In this document: piece after piece, positions 1-11,184 of the stretch
Numbering within the stretch: the first letter of the stretch is position 1
Layout: each line of letters starts with the position of its first letter
NCBI GenBank assembly: GCA_021030915.1
Contig: JAGEMR010000027.1
Span: forward strand, 271,007-335,006
Direction of reading: 5' to 3'
DNA: 64,000 bases
Source of the DNA: Astrothelium macrocarpum
Taxonomy: Eukaryota > Ascomycota > Dothideomycetes > Trypetheliales > Trypetheliaceae
Made by a program: the position numbers and the translations under genes
Notes under the pieces: generated by a model
Told to the model about the DNA's origin: nothing
What the model saw: the letters and a program-made list of their open reading frames with translations, nothing else
Databases searched by the model: none

Positions 1-1478
1 CAAGGAGCACGACAGGCAAGAAAGTTCCCACGTTGATGAAGGCCCAGGCGATCCACGCATTCTGGTACCCGATCCTTCCTCCAGTCGATAAAGCGTAAAA
101 TGCAATACAAAAGCCAAAGACTTGACGAGAAAAATTGAGGAGAGCACCGGTCTCCGGTGATTGGGGTTTGTAGCAGTCTGCAATGTAGGCATAGATGACA
201 GTGCTCACGATCTGTAGGCCAAAGCTTGAAATTGCGATTCCCATTGCCAGGCCGATCCAGTGCGTTTTGTGCGAGAGACAGACGCCTTCGATAATGGTAC
301 CGAGGGGCACGAGGACCACTCCTGGATAGATGGCAAGGAACCTATCTTCTGGTCTTCGTTTACCCCCACGACGTATTGCACGTCTTTCGCTCACCCAATC
401 GGATAAACAACCAGCACAGAATTCCCCCAAGATGCAGCCAACCGTTAGAGGAATCCCCAATACAAGACCGACCTGATAAGGCTGGAAGTGGTATATCTGA
501 GAGAATAATGCGGTTGATGTCAAAATAAAGAGAATAGCCCCATATCCATAGCTAGTGCCATAGTAAATCACGAGAATCGTGACACTGGGATACAACAGCA
601 TCTGAAAGGGTCGCACAAAATCGACGGGCCGAAGCTTACGCGAAAGAGGGCCTCTCCTCATCATCAGCATCTTTTGGACGGAACCCCTTTGAGAGCTGTC
701 GGATGCGCTGTGGGATCTGGAATAGAGTGTTTCCGGCACAGTCAAGGTGAAGGAAATCAGCAGGCCCGCAGAGATGATGGCCGGAACATAAAAGCACCAC
801 CGCCAAGTCAAGGACTTTTCGATGTATCCACCAATGAGTGGAGCGATATGTCCTCCGAGGAGGAAAGACAGCGTAAACATGCCCATGTAGCGGCCGCGTT
901 CATGCTCGAAAAACAGGTCACAGACTGTGGCAGGTCCAAGCCCCAAGGCAACTGGGCAGAACAGACCATGTAGCGCTCGCATGACGAGCAGCGTGGCGTA
1001 ATTCTTAGAGGCTGCTGAAGCCGCGGAGAAGACGACGAGGGCCACCAAGCTCATGATATAGACTGGCCGGCGACCGTAGACATTCGCAATTGGGTTCCAC
1101 ACAAGCGGGCAAATGGATATTACGGCAGAATTGATACTGGTGAGGTATGTGACATCGGTAAGATTTTTATGCAAGTACTTCCCCAATGGTACATAGGTGG
1201 GAACCTGTGTTCCATGTAAGTGACTTGGTGCAGGGTGGCAAAGCTCTATCACTTACAAACAACGAGGTGGAGAACAACGTAAGAAATGAGAGCAGCGATA
1301 GTTGTACGAGCACCACATGTTTTTGCCATGCGGGCCAATTCAGCGGGTCTTCGGGATCGTCTGTAGGCTGAGGTACGAGCAAAACGCCATTTGGGTCTTC
1401 TTTGAGTCTTTTCGAAGTTCGATCAACTTCATTGACGAGAACTTCTTCTTTGGAAATCCCCTCTTCTGCTTGGTTCAT
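1..1478 (-). CDS. MFS drug/polyamine-type transporter (3' end cut by window edge)
   Basis: Two exons on the minus strand: 1478-1257 and 1204 to the left edge, with a 52-base GTAAGT..ACACAG intron joined in phase 0. About 475 residues are visible. The hydrophilic N-terminus carries PTDDPEDPLNWP, which precedes TM1 in fungal DHA1 proteins of the Flr1/Tpo type. After TM2 comes the loop motif NVYGRRPVY (MFS motif A region), then further hydrophobic segments, a long charged central loop (near 600-720) and the second six-helix half. The frame reaches base 1 in the last helix region (FINVGTFLPVVLL), so probably only a few tens of residues are missing. Expected role: proton-coupled export of drugs or metabolites at the plasma membrane. 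Substrate cannot be read from the sequence. It is divergent to the FAD monooxygenase at 2373, which hints at a shared metabolic job. Confidence 0.88.
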
Positions 1479-2372
1479 CTTTTAGCTCAGAAGTTGATGA
1501 ACTACTGGCTCTGGATACTGTGTTTAAGCACAGGCCAATGCTGTGGTGTTTGGCCTTTCTAATGAGGACGAGGTATTCAAGCAGAATAGTAGCATGATCA
1601 CTGTGAACATCGTTTTCTAAGTAGTGCTCAAAGCGATTCTTGAAAAGGTGCATGACCTGAGCGTCTAGTGGCGTGACTATGCATAAAATAAGCACCAGTA
1701 AAGACAAATCTTGTTCTGCCTTGTTTGTTAACTAGAGCAGCGAGCTAAAGCGTACCGTAGGCAGTACGGCTGGCTGCTGGAACAGGCAGGCCACATTATG
1801 TCTCTGCTATTATAGGTGGACAAGCATGCAGAAACGATTTAAAGCAGTGTCTCGAACCTGCCAAAGTGCCGCACATTCATTCTAGGCAGCGGGATTAGCA
1901 AAAAAAAGCCCCTGACGATCGACATGGACCGGGTCAGAAAATATGTATTTGCGGAGAATAATTTAATGAATTGAGAGAAAGATCGGGGTAATTATACACC
2001 GTCGTGCTGTTAGGATGTGACCTAGTTTAGCTTTAGATTAACGCGTGAGATTATAAACCTTCAATATATAGTTTCGTCAGCCTTATCGCTCATGCACTAA
2101 ATTAGACTTCTGAATATCGCCTGAGCGCGCATAGGGATGAACATCGTGCACGGGCTTGGCGCGCTGATATTTTATCTCACCGTATACCTAGCTTCGGAGT
2201 AGCTACATCATCCATCGATCATCTACCAATCGCTAACTGAGCCATTACTGGGATAATTTTCATGATCGCCTTTGCTGGTGGGGCTGCCCGGTCGGCTTGA
2301 TCGAAATGTCCGGTTTATCTTCTGAAAATCCTCGGTGCTTTAATAACTGTAACGCATTTTGCCACCAGGAAG
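1479..2372. other. Intergenic, divergent promoter region
   Basis: About 0.9 kb between the divergent MFS transporter and the FAD monooxygenase. AT-rich around 1900-2100. I see no convincing gene; the short reading frames here show no family pattern. Confidence 0.6.
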
Positions 2373-3781
2373 ATGAACTCAAAGGATGGCAACAATCCAT
2401 TTGAGATAGCTATCATTGGTGGTGGCATTGGTGGTTTATGCTGCGCTTTGTTCATCCACCATTTTTGCAAAGCAGCAGATGTAATTGTCAAGATCAATGT
2501 CTACGAACAGGCGTCGCGCTATAAGGAAATAGGGGCGGGCGTGCACATCGGGCCCAACGCCGCTAAATTACTTCACCAGATTGGCATCGGAGAGCAGCTT
2601 AATAGTATCGCTGGATTTCGGCGAGGGGTTTGGTTGACATTTCGTAGATTTGACAACAGCGATGAAATTCTCACGGTTCCAGCAAAAGATGATGGACCTA
2701 TCCGGCAGGCCCCTGTTGCGCGCTCTGAATTCCTTGATTTACTTGTGAAGACAGTACAAGACCGCGGTGCTGCCACACTGCATACAGGCAAGATGTGTCT
2801 CTCGGTAAAGGTAAAGCTGCAAAGCCTGCCCTACCGAATCAGACTGCTGAATATCTCAGGATCAAGACGATAGGGTGACCGTGTCTTTTGCTAATGGCAC
2901 AACAGCCACCGCAAACCTAGTCGTAGGCTCTGATGGGATTCATTCCAACATTCGCGGACAATTCGTTGAGGACCGGCCACTGTACTGTGGTCGAATTGCA
3001 TACCGAGGAGTCATTCCTGTTGCAGACCTGGAACAATGGTGGCCATTTCACACTCTTTCTGTCAGTTTTCTTGGACCTGGAAAGCATTTTCTGGTCTTTC
3101 CGATAAGCCAGAACAAGCTTTTAAACATTGTGGCATTTGTCGCTGTTCCTGAATCCGAACTTGGAGACCTTCGAGAGAGCTGGACATCAAAATCACCAAG
3201 AGAAGACGCTGAAAAGGATTATATGGGCTTTAATGAGACTGTCCGGAGAGTGATCAAGCTCATGCCGCCAGAAATATCTAAATGGAAGCTGAATGATAGG
3301 GAACCGCTCGACCACTGGACATTTCTAGGCGGCAAAGTTGTACTTTTGGGAGATGCCGCTCATGCAATGCTTCCTCACCAAGGTGAGCGACTCAGTCGAC
3401 TGCCTGTGTGATTCAGAAGATCGCTGATCAACTCTAGGTGCGGGAGCTGGGCAGGCTCTAGAGGATGGATATATTTTAGCCCGTGCTTTAGCTGACTGCC
3501 TTGGCATAGCGTCTGGACCCCCTGAAGAAGCTAAAATCCGATTGCAACAGTACACTCAGCTTTATCATGACGTGCGATTACCAAGAGCAAAACGAGCACA
3601 GCAGACGGCTCGCGAGGCAGGATTGGTATATCAGATGAAAGCACCAGATCTTATAGGGCTTCCTTATGATGACTGTCTCCCTATAGTCAAGAATAAGCTA
3701 GAGAATCGGATGAAATGGATTTGGAGTGGAAACATTGATGAAGAGTACGAGGAGCTCAAAGCGGCGCGTTCCATGTCTTGA
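2373..3781 (+). CDS. FAD-dependent monooxygenase, salicylate hydroxylase type
   Basis: Three exons: 2373-2804, 2860-3382 and 3438-3781, 432 residues. The first donor may instead be at 2811, which adds two residues. Intron 2 is GTGAGC..CTCTAG. The protein begins with a Rossmann FAD site (IIGGGIGGL, residues about 12-20). It then has the class A flavoprotein DG motif (VVGSDGIHSNIR) and the GD motif that contacts FAD (LLGDAAHAMLPHQGAGAGQA), the latter restored exactly by removing intron 2. Length is normal for single-component flavoprotein hydroxylases. The family uses NAD(P)H and O2 to hydroxylate small aromatic rings; salicylate or a related phenolic is likely, but substrate cannot be fixed. 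Neighbours are a transporter and a methyltransferase. Complete, no broken motifs. Confidence 0.88.
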
Positions 3782-4719
3782 GTCCGGAAAAGTTCTACGC
3801 ACAGTCACCATATGATGTCCATCCATTGCACATCTGAGGCCGCCGTTCCGTAACGCTCCCCAGGAGCAATGAAATAGTCTATTAAATCTCAGTTGATGAG
3901 CATAGATGATGAAACTGAGTAGCGGCTCCCTGTAGCTTTTAAAGCCTTCAGATGTCTCTAATTTTAGGAATAGAAATACGCACGATAGCATTCAGAAGAT
4001 CATCTGAATGCTGTTCTTCACGCAAGATTACTAGTGCGCGGATGTCATCGCCACCATCAGGCTCAGACCTTCTCATCTCAAGTCTCGTTCGGTGCAGCAG
4101 TGACAAGTCCGATGGGTTCCGAGAAAACTGGAGGTCATTGCGCAGCTGTTGTGCCAGAGCAGGACTGCCCAAGGCAAATTTTTGGCGACTTCACGGCTCA
4201 ATCCGCACACTAGCATTTCTGATGCGGATGTGTGGGTCAAATATTGAATATTGAGTCGTCGAAAATAATTCCGCATTGCATATGGTCAACAGTGTCATGC
4301 GCAAAACAGCTATGATTACGTAAGAGAAATGACCTGGATCGTCACAATCTTTCCCAGTTTCCTAACGATGTCTTAGTGCTTCGCTGCGAGAAATTCAGAA
4401 ACTCATTCCGCTTGTCCGATCGAGGACATAGTCCCACTGGAGAAACTAATGTATAGCAGTGTAATCTGATGTGGGAATCCTTCCACAAAGATTAGCGCCG
4501 CTATGCATGTTCCCATGCTTATTTTGGTATTCGATGCGTAGCCCCATCTAAATGGGGTTGCCTACAAAAGTCTGATTTAACATATCAAGTTTATTATCAT
4601 TCTCGAGGTAGGCTGCTCTCTGATTAGCATATCAAAATCACCCCAAAGGCAGCGAGAAAGCTGTCTAATATACCCCTCCAACAAAACTGTGTTTCGGACC
4701 CTTTACCTCTTCAGACAGA
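3782..4719. other. Intergenic
   Basis: About 0.9 kb between the monooxygenase and methyltransferase genes, both on the plus strand. Short overlapping frames at 3950-4270 on both strands look random. I see nothing more. Confidence 0.55.
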
Positions 4720-5523
4720 ATGTCGACCCAGTATGACGATATTCAAGCACCGTACGGCGAACTGCGCAAGACAACCATCGCGAGAACTCAGAGAATCAAT
4801 GTCCGTGAGATAGTTGTACCCCATGTTCATAACGCGCGGGTCCTTGATCTGGCTTGTGGGTCCGGCTATTTTTCTCAATCTTTGCTAGACTGGGGCGCAA
4901 AGAAAGTTGTTGGTGTGGACATATCTTCCGGCATGCTTAAAGAAGCCCGAAAGTCAAGTGGCGACGATGATAGGATTGAGTTCATCGAAGCCGACTGCAC
5001 CAAAACAAGAGTTTATAATGGGGGACCTTTCGACCTTGTGTTTGCCGCCTGGCTACTGAATTACGCAGCAAATAGGAAGGAAATGGCGGACATGTACCGG
5101 AACATAGCGCTTAACTTGAAAGATGGCTGCCGGTTGATTGCGATTACGCCGCCGCCGACTGATGACCCTGCGGCGTTTATTGAAAGGGAAAGTAGCGCTC
5201 GACCGTTCCCTGAGGGAACGGGTGGATTGTGCGGGAGTATAAATGAAAAAATCGAAGAGGGCATTTCCTATCATTTACATGCAGAAACAGCGGCTGGAGA
5301 CCTGGACTTTGATTGCTACTATTTGAACAGGGCCGTGTACGAAGCTGCCGCCAGAGAAGGTGGGTTGCATGGAGAGCTAAAGTGGACCACTAGTCGTGTG
5401 CCAGACGACTTCATGGAGAATCCAAGCAAATATGGAGAGGATAGCAATGGAGGTGCCAGCATGGACGAGATTGAATCATACAATCTGGTACCGCACTGCG
5501 GCTTCCTAGAGATCGTCAAGTAA
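4720..5523 (+). CDS. SAM-dependent methyltransferase, class I
   Basis: Single exon, 267 residues, clear ATG and TAA. SAM-binding motif I is LDLACGSGYF (residues about 45-54), followed by the acidic end of strand beta2 (VVGVDIS) and motif II/III (FIEADC, then FDLVFAAWLLNYA). This is the Methyltransf_25/11-type Rossmann fold seen in many small fungal methyltransferases, some of which act on secondary metabolites or toxic small molecules. The substrate-binding C-terminal half has no signature I can assign. The stop lies only 52 bases from the stop of the converging permease gene. Together with the monooxygenase and MFS transporter it could form a small metabolic cluster; that is inference from position only. 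Confidence 0.85.
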   Translation: MSTQYDDIQAPYGELRKTTIARTQRINVREIVVPHVHNARVLDLACGSGYFSQSLLDWGAKKVVGVDISSGMLKEARKSSGDDDRIEFIEADCTKTRVYNGGPFDLVFAAWLLNYAANRKEMADMYRNIALNLKDGCRLIAITPPPTDDPAAFIERESSARPFPEGTGGLCGSINEKIEEGISYHLHAETAAGDLDFDCYYLNRAVYEAAAREGGLHGELKWTTSRVPDDFMENPSKYGEDSNGGASMDEIESYNLVPHCGFLEIVK

Positions 5524-5575
5524 ACGAATAGATAATCGAGCTTAATGAGGTATCTTCGAATTCATACGGCCTTCG

Positions 5576-7266
5576 CTACCGTCCAAATCTTCGTAGCTCT
5601 ATGTACCTTAGCAGTGGGTAGACTACGCCAGCAAAAGCGATGGAAATCCACGCTCCGATATCACCCCCGTTTCCACCTATTCTCAAAGCTATCGGCCCAG
5701 TGTACCAAACCTGTGCCATGCCCATGATGGCTCCTGCCCACCCAACGAGCCATGCAGCCAGTGCAGCAGCCCCTAATGGCAAACGTTTCCGATCGTCCCA
5801 GGCGGTCCAGTCAAACGACAGACCCCCTAATTTACGGAATAGGAGGTGCTCTTCTAACGCGATGGCGACCCAAGGACATACCCAATAGCTCATTATCGGG
5901 AGAAAATTTTCGAAAATGTTGAACAACTTGTCTCGGCCAGCAACCGAGCAAACAAGTTCAATAGCCATGAGAAATAGGGACCATGTCCATCGAGGTACCC
6001 CTCTTACATATCTTCCCAGGGACTGAATGCTGAGTGCCACAACATAAGTAGCTGGGGCGCTGTTCTGGATAGCACCTATCGCCAAAAGGACAACACAGAA
6101 GCCACCAAAGCCGCCAAGGCCTTCATAGCAGGCTTTAAGCAACGCACCAGATGAGACGGCGTATGCTTCGCTCCAAGCGGGATTAGTGGATACACCAGTG
6201 GCGATTCCTACGCCGATGAGATTGACAAACGTTGAAGCGGTCCACATTCCCAACCAAGTCATGAAGAAGGTAAGTTTACGATTGGTTCTTACAGGATAGT
6301 AGACATAAAGGTCGGAACTGATGGCAGAGAAGCCAATCAAGATTGAGAATTCCAACGTGAAGAAGCAGCAGCGATTGGCTATGATAGTCCGCGCATCACC
6401 AATAGACGCCAATGAGGTATTCCAATCGTGCCCGGAGGAACCAATCAGGGTGAACATGGCAATCAGCTGTGGTATCCACGCATAGCGCTCGTAGGTGTGA
6501 AGAATGGCAATACCAAAGGTAGCCAGCAAGCCGATTCCCAACGCGCCAACAATGCAGCCAACAGCGATGCTCATGCCTCCACCATTGACAGCCGATAGCA
6601 ATTGTCCGGCAATGACAGCACAGATGATTCCCCAACCAGCCTGCATGATGATGTTCAGCAAACAAGCCAGCTTAGCTGGCCAATATCCCATGAAGAAGCG
6701 GCCGAGAATCATCGTTCGGAGTCCGCTGGATGCGCCAAAGGTTGCAATATATGAGGGTCCACAGGCTGATAGCGCGTTGGCAAAGATTGTAATGTACAAG
6801 CAGTCGACCCAACCGAGATTGTAGACTAGAGGTCCCAGAAGGCCTGGGACTAGATTGATGATACTGAGGTTCATTCCTAGCATGTAGTTAGTAACAAGGC
6901 CTCGTTTATTCGGACGTGTTCAGAGATATCGGGAAAAGGATGTCATAGCTCTGCAGGAAACTTGTTCTCCTTACCAAACCAGAGCGCAAACATCTGCAAA
7001 TATTCAACACGGTCAACAAGGTCTTTCTCCTCCGGCGTCACCCGAGATATTCCTCTCGCCTCTAAACCTGCAAGACCCTCTATCTTGGCGTTCCATCTGG
7101 AAAGTCGGTGAACTATAGACGATGTCGTACGGGTTTGGTGGTCGATTGGGTTCCTAACTGGACTGTCTGGAGGACTGATGTTGGTGGTGGATTTTATTAT
7201 GGCATGCTTCTCGACATTAGCAACTGGCTGCCTCTGATCGCTGGAGCGGTTGGCAGGATCCATCAT
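5576..7266 (-). CDS. NCS1 purine/cytosine permease (Fcy2-like)
   Basis: Two exons on the minus strand: 7266-6975 and 6876-5576, 530 residues. The 98-base intron has GTAAGG, a perfect TACTAAC branch site and CTAG, and joins ALWFG to MNLSIINLVPG. The cytosolic N-terminus ends in WNAKIEGLAGLEARGI followed by a P-E-E charged motif, typical of fungal cytosine/purine permeases. About ten to twelve hydrophobic helices follow, with the conserved early segment LLGPLVYNLGW. Role: proton symport of cytosine, purines or a related heterocycle at the plasma membrane. I chose the first of two adjacent ATGs (7266); upstream in-frame ATGs give a non-conserved extension. Fungal relatives are often nitrogen regulated, but I did not establish a promoter motif here. 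Confidence 0.88.
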
Positions 7267-8044
7267 GGCATTCGTAATAGTAATGTTGCTAGGAGTTGGC
7301 AGAGTGAAGATAACAACAAGGATAGCATACGAGATGACCAAGTCGCTGCAGAGGAAAGATTGGCAAAACCACAATATAAGACAAGCAAACGACCTACATG
7401 ATCTGGACTCCGTCCAATGCCGGTTGTACGACCGTGGCATGGATGGAGGGCAGATTAGCAAGATGCATGGCCATCACATCGCTATCGGGGATGTCCCGTT
7501 CACGATCTACATTACAAAGGTACGTCTCGAAGTACAGAAAAATTTCTCCTTTCCTTGTGGATGACAGTGTGCGTGTTAGGGGCGAACAGGTATGACGAGC
7601 TGTGTGATTCGTCTGCTCTTCGCGTTGCGTAAATGCCGCTCGCCCGGACGAATTCAGCCTCTACCAAATCCGCTGTTCTGGAAAAAATTCTCAGATGTGT
7701 GGCTAGAGTATGTAAGTTGCAGGTCGTATCGGAGTTGCATCAATCGAGAATGCAAGAGCGTCGATCGTGTAAGCTCTAAATCTCATCCATGCACAATGCC
7801 AGATGGACATTTTTGCTTTTGGTTAGAAAGTGGCTTGAATTCCTTTTCGGGTTTAAAGGGGCTCTAACCTGTTGGGGTAAGCAAATACAGGGTTTCCCCA
7901 TCTCGCGATGTGGAGAGAGAGGAAGTTCAACAATGCTTGTAAGATGTTTCGAAGGCGTTGATTCATTTCAGCAAGGTTTTTTAATTGCTTGTGTGTGATT
8001 AAATATTCTTTCCAGTACCAGTCTTGCATAGCCCCCTATCAAAA
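7267..8044. other. Intergenic, permease promoter side
   Basis: Upstream of the permease gene. Several overlapping short frames on the plus strand (7592-7998) have no conserved pattern and look like chance. Nothing else recognised. Confidence 0.5.
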
Positions 8045-8338
8045 TCAACATAGTGTAAACGTCTGCGTCGGTCGTTCAACCCCATCAAAATACTGCCCGG
8101 CCATAATATCTGTTACATACCTTTCTATTTCGCAGTAGACATCATTCTGTCTTTCATAAGCAGGCTTGAGAATTAACATTCGGAATGTAGAACTGTCTGG
8201 GTTCAGTCGTTCATAGGCGAGAGTCGTACAATTTGAGCAATTCTTGTACAAGGCAGCGAGATCTCGCCTTACCTCTGGATTTTCGTCATATGAAACGGGA
8301 AAAAACTCAGTGTCCCAGTAATTCATAGTGCCTTCCAT
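8045..8338 (-). pseudogene. Possible HET-domain N-terminal fragment
   Basis: A 97-residue frame on the minus strand. Its middle (YERLNP, then FRMLILKP, then a V-x-C-E-I segment) follows the order found just before the core of fungal heterokaryon-incompatibility (HET) proteins: Y-x-x-L, then I/F-R-x-L-x-L-x-P-G, then a C-x-L strand. The frame stops before the expected ALSYxWG core motif and I do not see that core downstream in any frame. It is either a truncated HET relic or a chance resemblance in an orphan frame. The assignment rests on pattern memory only. Confidence 0.25.
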
Positions 8339-9490
8339 TCACTAGAATATTTAATACGGCACTTAATGTCACTTACGGTACGTTCTCTGGTGGAACTCTT
8401 GGAATATCACGGGCGTTGGAAAGGAACCGAAAAGCTTATGTTGATGACTATCATGCCTCGAATCCGTTCATGAATGTAGCCAGGAGCGGAAGAAACTTTG
8501 CACGTGCATAGCTTCGCCCCTGTGCAGTCGCACATGAATAAATACAGAAATGTAAAGAACGAAAAGTCATGGACTATTTGTAGTCAACCAACAGCACCTG
8601 GAAAATCGATGATCAGGACAAGATGAAGACATAGCTGGTCAATGCATGCGGAGCTCAAGGATGATCATATCTAGTCGATTAGAAGACGAGCTATCCCAGA
8701 CAAATGGATTCTTGTCCAAAGAGGCACGGAGGTTGCATAGACTAAAGAATAGCTGAGCTGAAGGCGCAAGGTGAGAATGGAGTTGTCCCCGTGTAATTTG
8801 AGCCATGGCGCTTTTCTAACCTTTTTAAGTAAGGTACCCATTTCGACTCTTCTGCACTGGAAACGAGAAAAAAAACATAACAAACCCACCATCTGTCGCT
8901 CACTATCTGATCATGTGAGACAAATAGGAGACGCAACAACATCCAAATTCTACGCCTAAGTGACCTCCATCAGATAGGGTGTGAAGTAGCTTAAGCAATG
9001 TCTACGGATAAACCGCACTCAAAACTCATATCGATTTGGAAATTTAAATGAATTAGATTTCAGCTATAAATTGCAGAAGTGGTATCAAGGTTATTGGACA
9101 AGCAATTCAGAATATTTCCCCCTCCAATGCTCTAATTTTGTACAATTGTGTTCTGTTCACCTGACCCATCCTGCGAGGTAGCTGCTGCATGAGTTAGATA
9201 GATTGTTAGGACCGGGGTAATCAAGATCAGGCAATGGCTTTACACCTGTAAAACTTAATTGAATCCACAATATCACGCCACCTAATGACCTGCAAGTTCT
9301 TTATTGATAGCAACCGTCGAGGCATCCTCCAATCGATCGTCGGCTGGAAGGTATTGGCTTTTGTGCTTATTTCCCTGAAGAGAGTAGTACACAAACTCAA
9401 ACGATAGGTTTGATCATGTCCTAAGCAGTCCGTATACCTGTCATAGGTTTTAGGCTAGGTTCCACAATTCGGAAACGCATGCTGTATAAT
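8339..9490. other. Intergenic
   Basis: About 1.15 kb with only short, unconserved frames. It contains the 3' side of the SDR gene that ends at 9491. Nothing else seen. Confidence 0.55.
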
Positions 9491-10829
9491 TCAAGAGTCG
9501 GCCTCTGCCTCCGGGTCAGGTTCGTCCTTGCTGTCGTCAAGACCATCGTCCTTGGTAGTATCTTCTACCTCGCTACCGGTCGAAGGGAAACTAAGATGTT
9601 TCCAATCCTCAATCTAGGTCGGATTAGCATTGCTTGAACCTTTTAACAAATCTTCAGAATCACCTCTTCAATGATTGATCTCAGACGATCACGTATGCTT
9701 TCTACGGCATAGCTACCGAGCAGCAGTCGTAGTGGCGGATAAGAGCAGTGTCCCAATTGCCAAACAAGTTCCGCACTTTTGACAGCACTCGTTGGCTGTT
9801 GATCATTGAGCCAAGCAAGCATCCTCTTTGCATGTCCTGCCGGTGCATTAGGGCCAGCATATGGTTCGCTCGCAGCTTTGACGAAGAAATGACCGAATTT
9901 GGGATTCTTGAGTTTATGCTTGTTGGTTTCCTCAAATGGTTCATCTAGTCGGACATGGCCTGGCTCGACGAGTGTAGCTTTGATGTTGAACGCATCAACT
10001 TCATAAAGCATGCTCTCGATCAGTCCTTCAACGGCATACTTGGTGGCACAATACGGTCCAAGACCGGGGACACCAAGCGCGCCAGAGGTGCTGCTAAAGA
10101 TGAGATAACGGCCAAATCCCTGCGAGCGAAAGTATGGTAGCGAGAGCTGTATGATGTTGAGGGTGCCCATGAAATTGGTCTCGAATTGGTTTCGCAAATC
10201 GTGTTCATCCTGATCCTCACATGCACCAATGACTCCTGGGAAAGGCCATTAGAAGCGGTTCAAACTATACTATCGAGAACCCTACCATAACCAGTACAGC
10301 TTGGGGTAAGTCAGCCAATGAAGACAAGATCAATTGCGGGGGTTTTCTACTTTACTATTACATCAATCCTGCTCCAATGATCGAGGCTTTGATGGATAAC
10401 GGCATCTACAGTCTCCCTGACTCTCACATCACATAGAAGACCGAGGCAATTGTCATGCCAGCCTCTCATTTGCTCTACACTATTCTCAACAATACGCCCC
10501 ACTGCTGTAACCTTATCGCCATGAGACAGCACATTTCGAGCCACCGAACCACCCATGTGGCCTGTAGCGCCGAAAATCTACATGCGCCCGAGTCAGGATA
10601 TGTAGTAACAGATCTCGCACGAGGGAACGGAAGTCAATGACGGAAGCGGGGGGGAGGTTGCATGGGCAAACACGTGATAAGACGTGGGATGGGATATAGA
10701 TGAGACGAGACTTACCACCCAGACGAGCTCTTGGGCGGGATTGGAGTCGGTGGGCGGATCACATGTTGCGGGGAGACGAAGCTTGTCGATGCGAGGACCG
10801 TCAGACGGCGAAAGAGCATCCTCGGCCAT
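9491..10829 (-). CDS. Short-chain dehydrogenase/reductase, five exons
   Basis: Exons on the minus strand: 10829-10716, 10577-10351, 10299-10286 (only 14 nt), 10235-9664 and 9613-9491; 349 residues. Splicing rebuilds the Rossmann glycine motif IFGATGHMG, the NAG-equivalent stretch (here VNCTGYGVIGA), and the catalytic S..YxxxK set (SSTSGALG, then YCATK). The last exon supplies the conserved IEDWKHLSFP tail and an acidic end. The micro-exon is required to keep frame. This is a classical-type SDR acting with NAD(P)(H); its substrate is unknown. The start is the ATG at 10829. The 38-residue leader before the Rossmann strand is poorly conserved, so a different start is possible. The NAG motif reads NCTGYG, a departure from the usual NNAGYG that may affect activity. 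Confidence 0.82.
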
Positions 10830-11184
10830 GGGAGGGGAAGACACATAACCCGAACAACTCCATAGAGAGAGGAAAAAATGAGAGGGAGAGAGCGCGAACA
10901 GTAGTGCGGTGGTCTGGATTGGGCGGAGGTACGGAAGGCAGGCAGAGTCAGGCACGTCCAGTCGACGGTACGTACTGTGTAGCAGAGAAAGCAAAAGCCA
11001 TTGGGAGCCCTGAAGCTTTGCCGATCTGGCCTGCTGACCGCCTTCGGGATGCCGTCATTAGCCGAAGCAAGATCGATCCCAGATCCACCCAGATCCACCA
11101 GTTCGCAGCGTCTTTTTCCGTATCATGTAGGTATGTCGTGCAGCAAGTCTGAAACCTCAATTCTCATCCACATGTAGCAACATC
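10830..11184. promoter_or_regulatory. Divergent promoter between SDR and MMM1
   Basis: 355 bases separate the start codons of the minus-strand SDR and plus-strand MMM1, so both genes must be started from this interval. No specific transcription-factor site is claimed. Confidence 0.5.

Noticed and set aside
1429..1707. 92-codon minus-strand frame upstream of the MFS transporter
   Set aside because: It overlaps the MFS start in another phase and shows no conserved sequence.
10593..11160. Several overlapping frames around the SDR/MMM1 promoter
   Set aside because: Apart from the first SDR exon (10829-10716) none shows conservation; this is the shared promoter.
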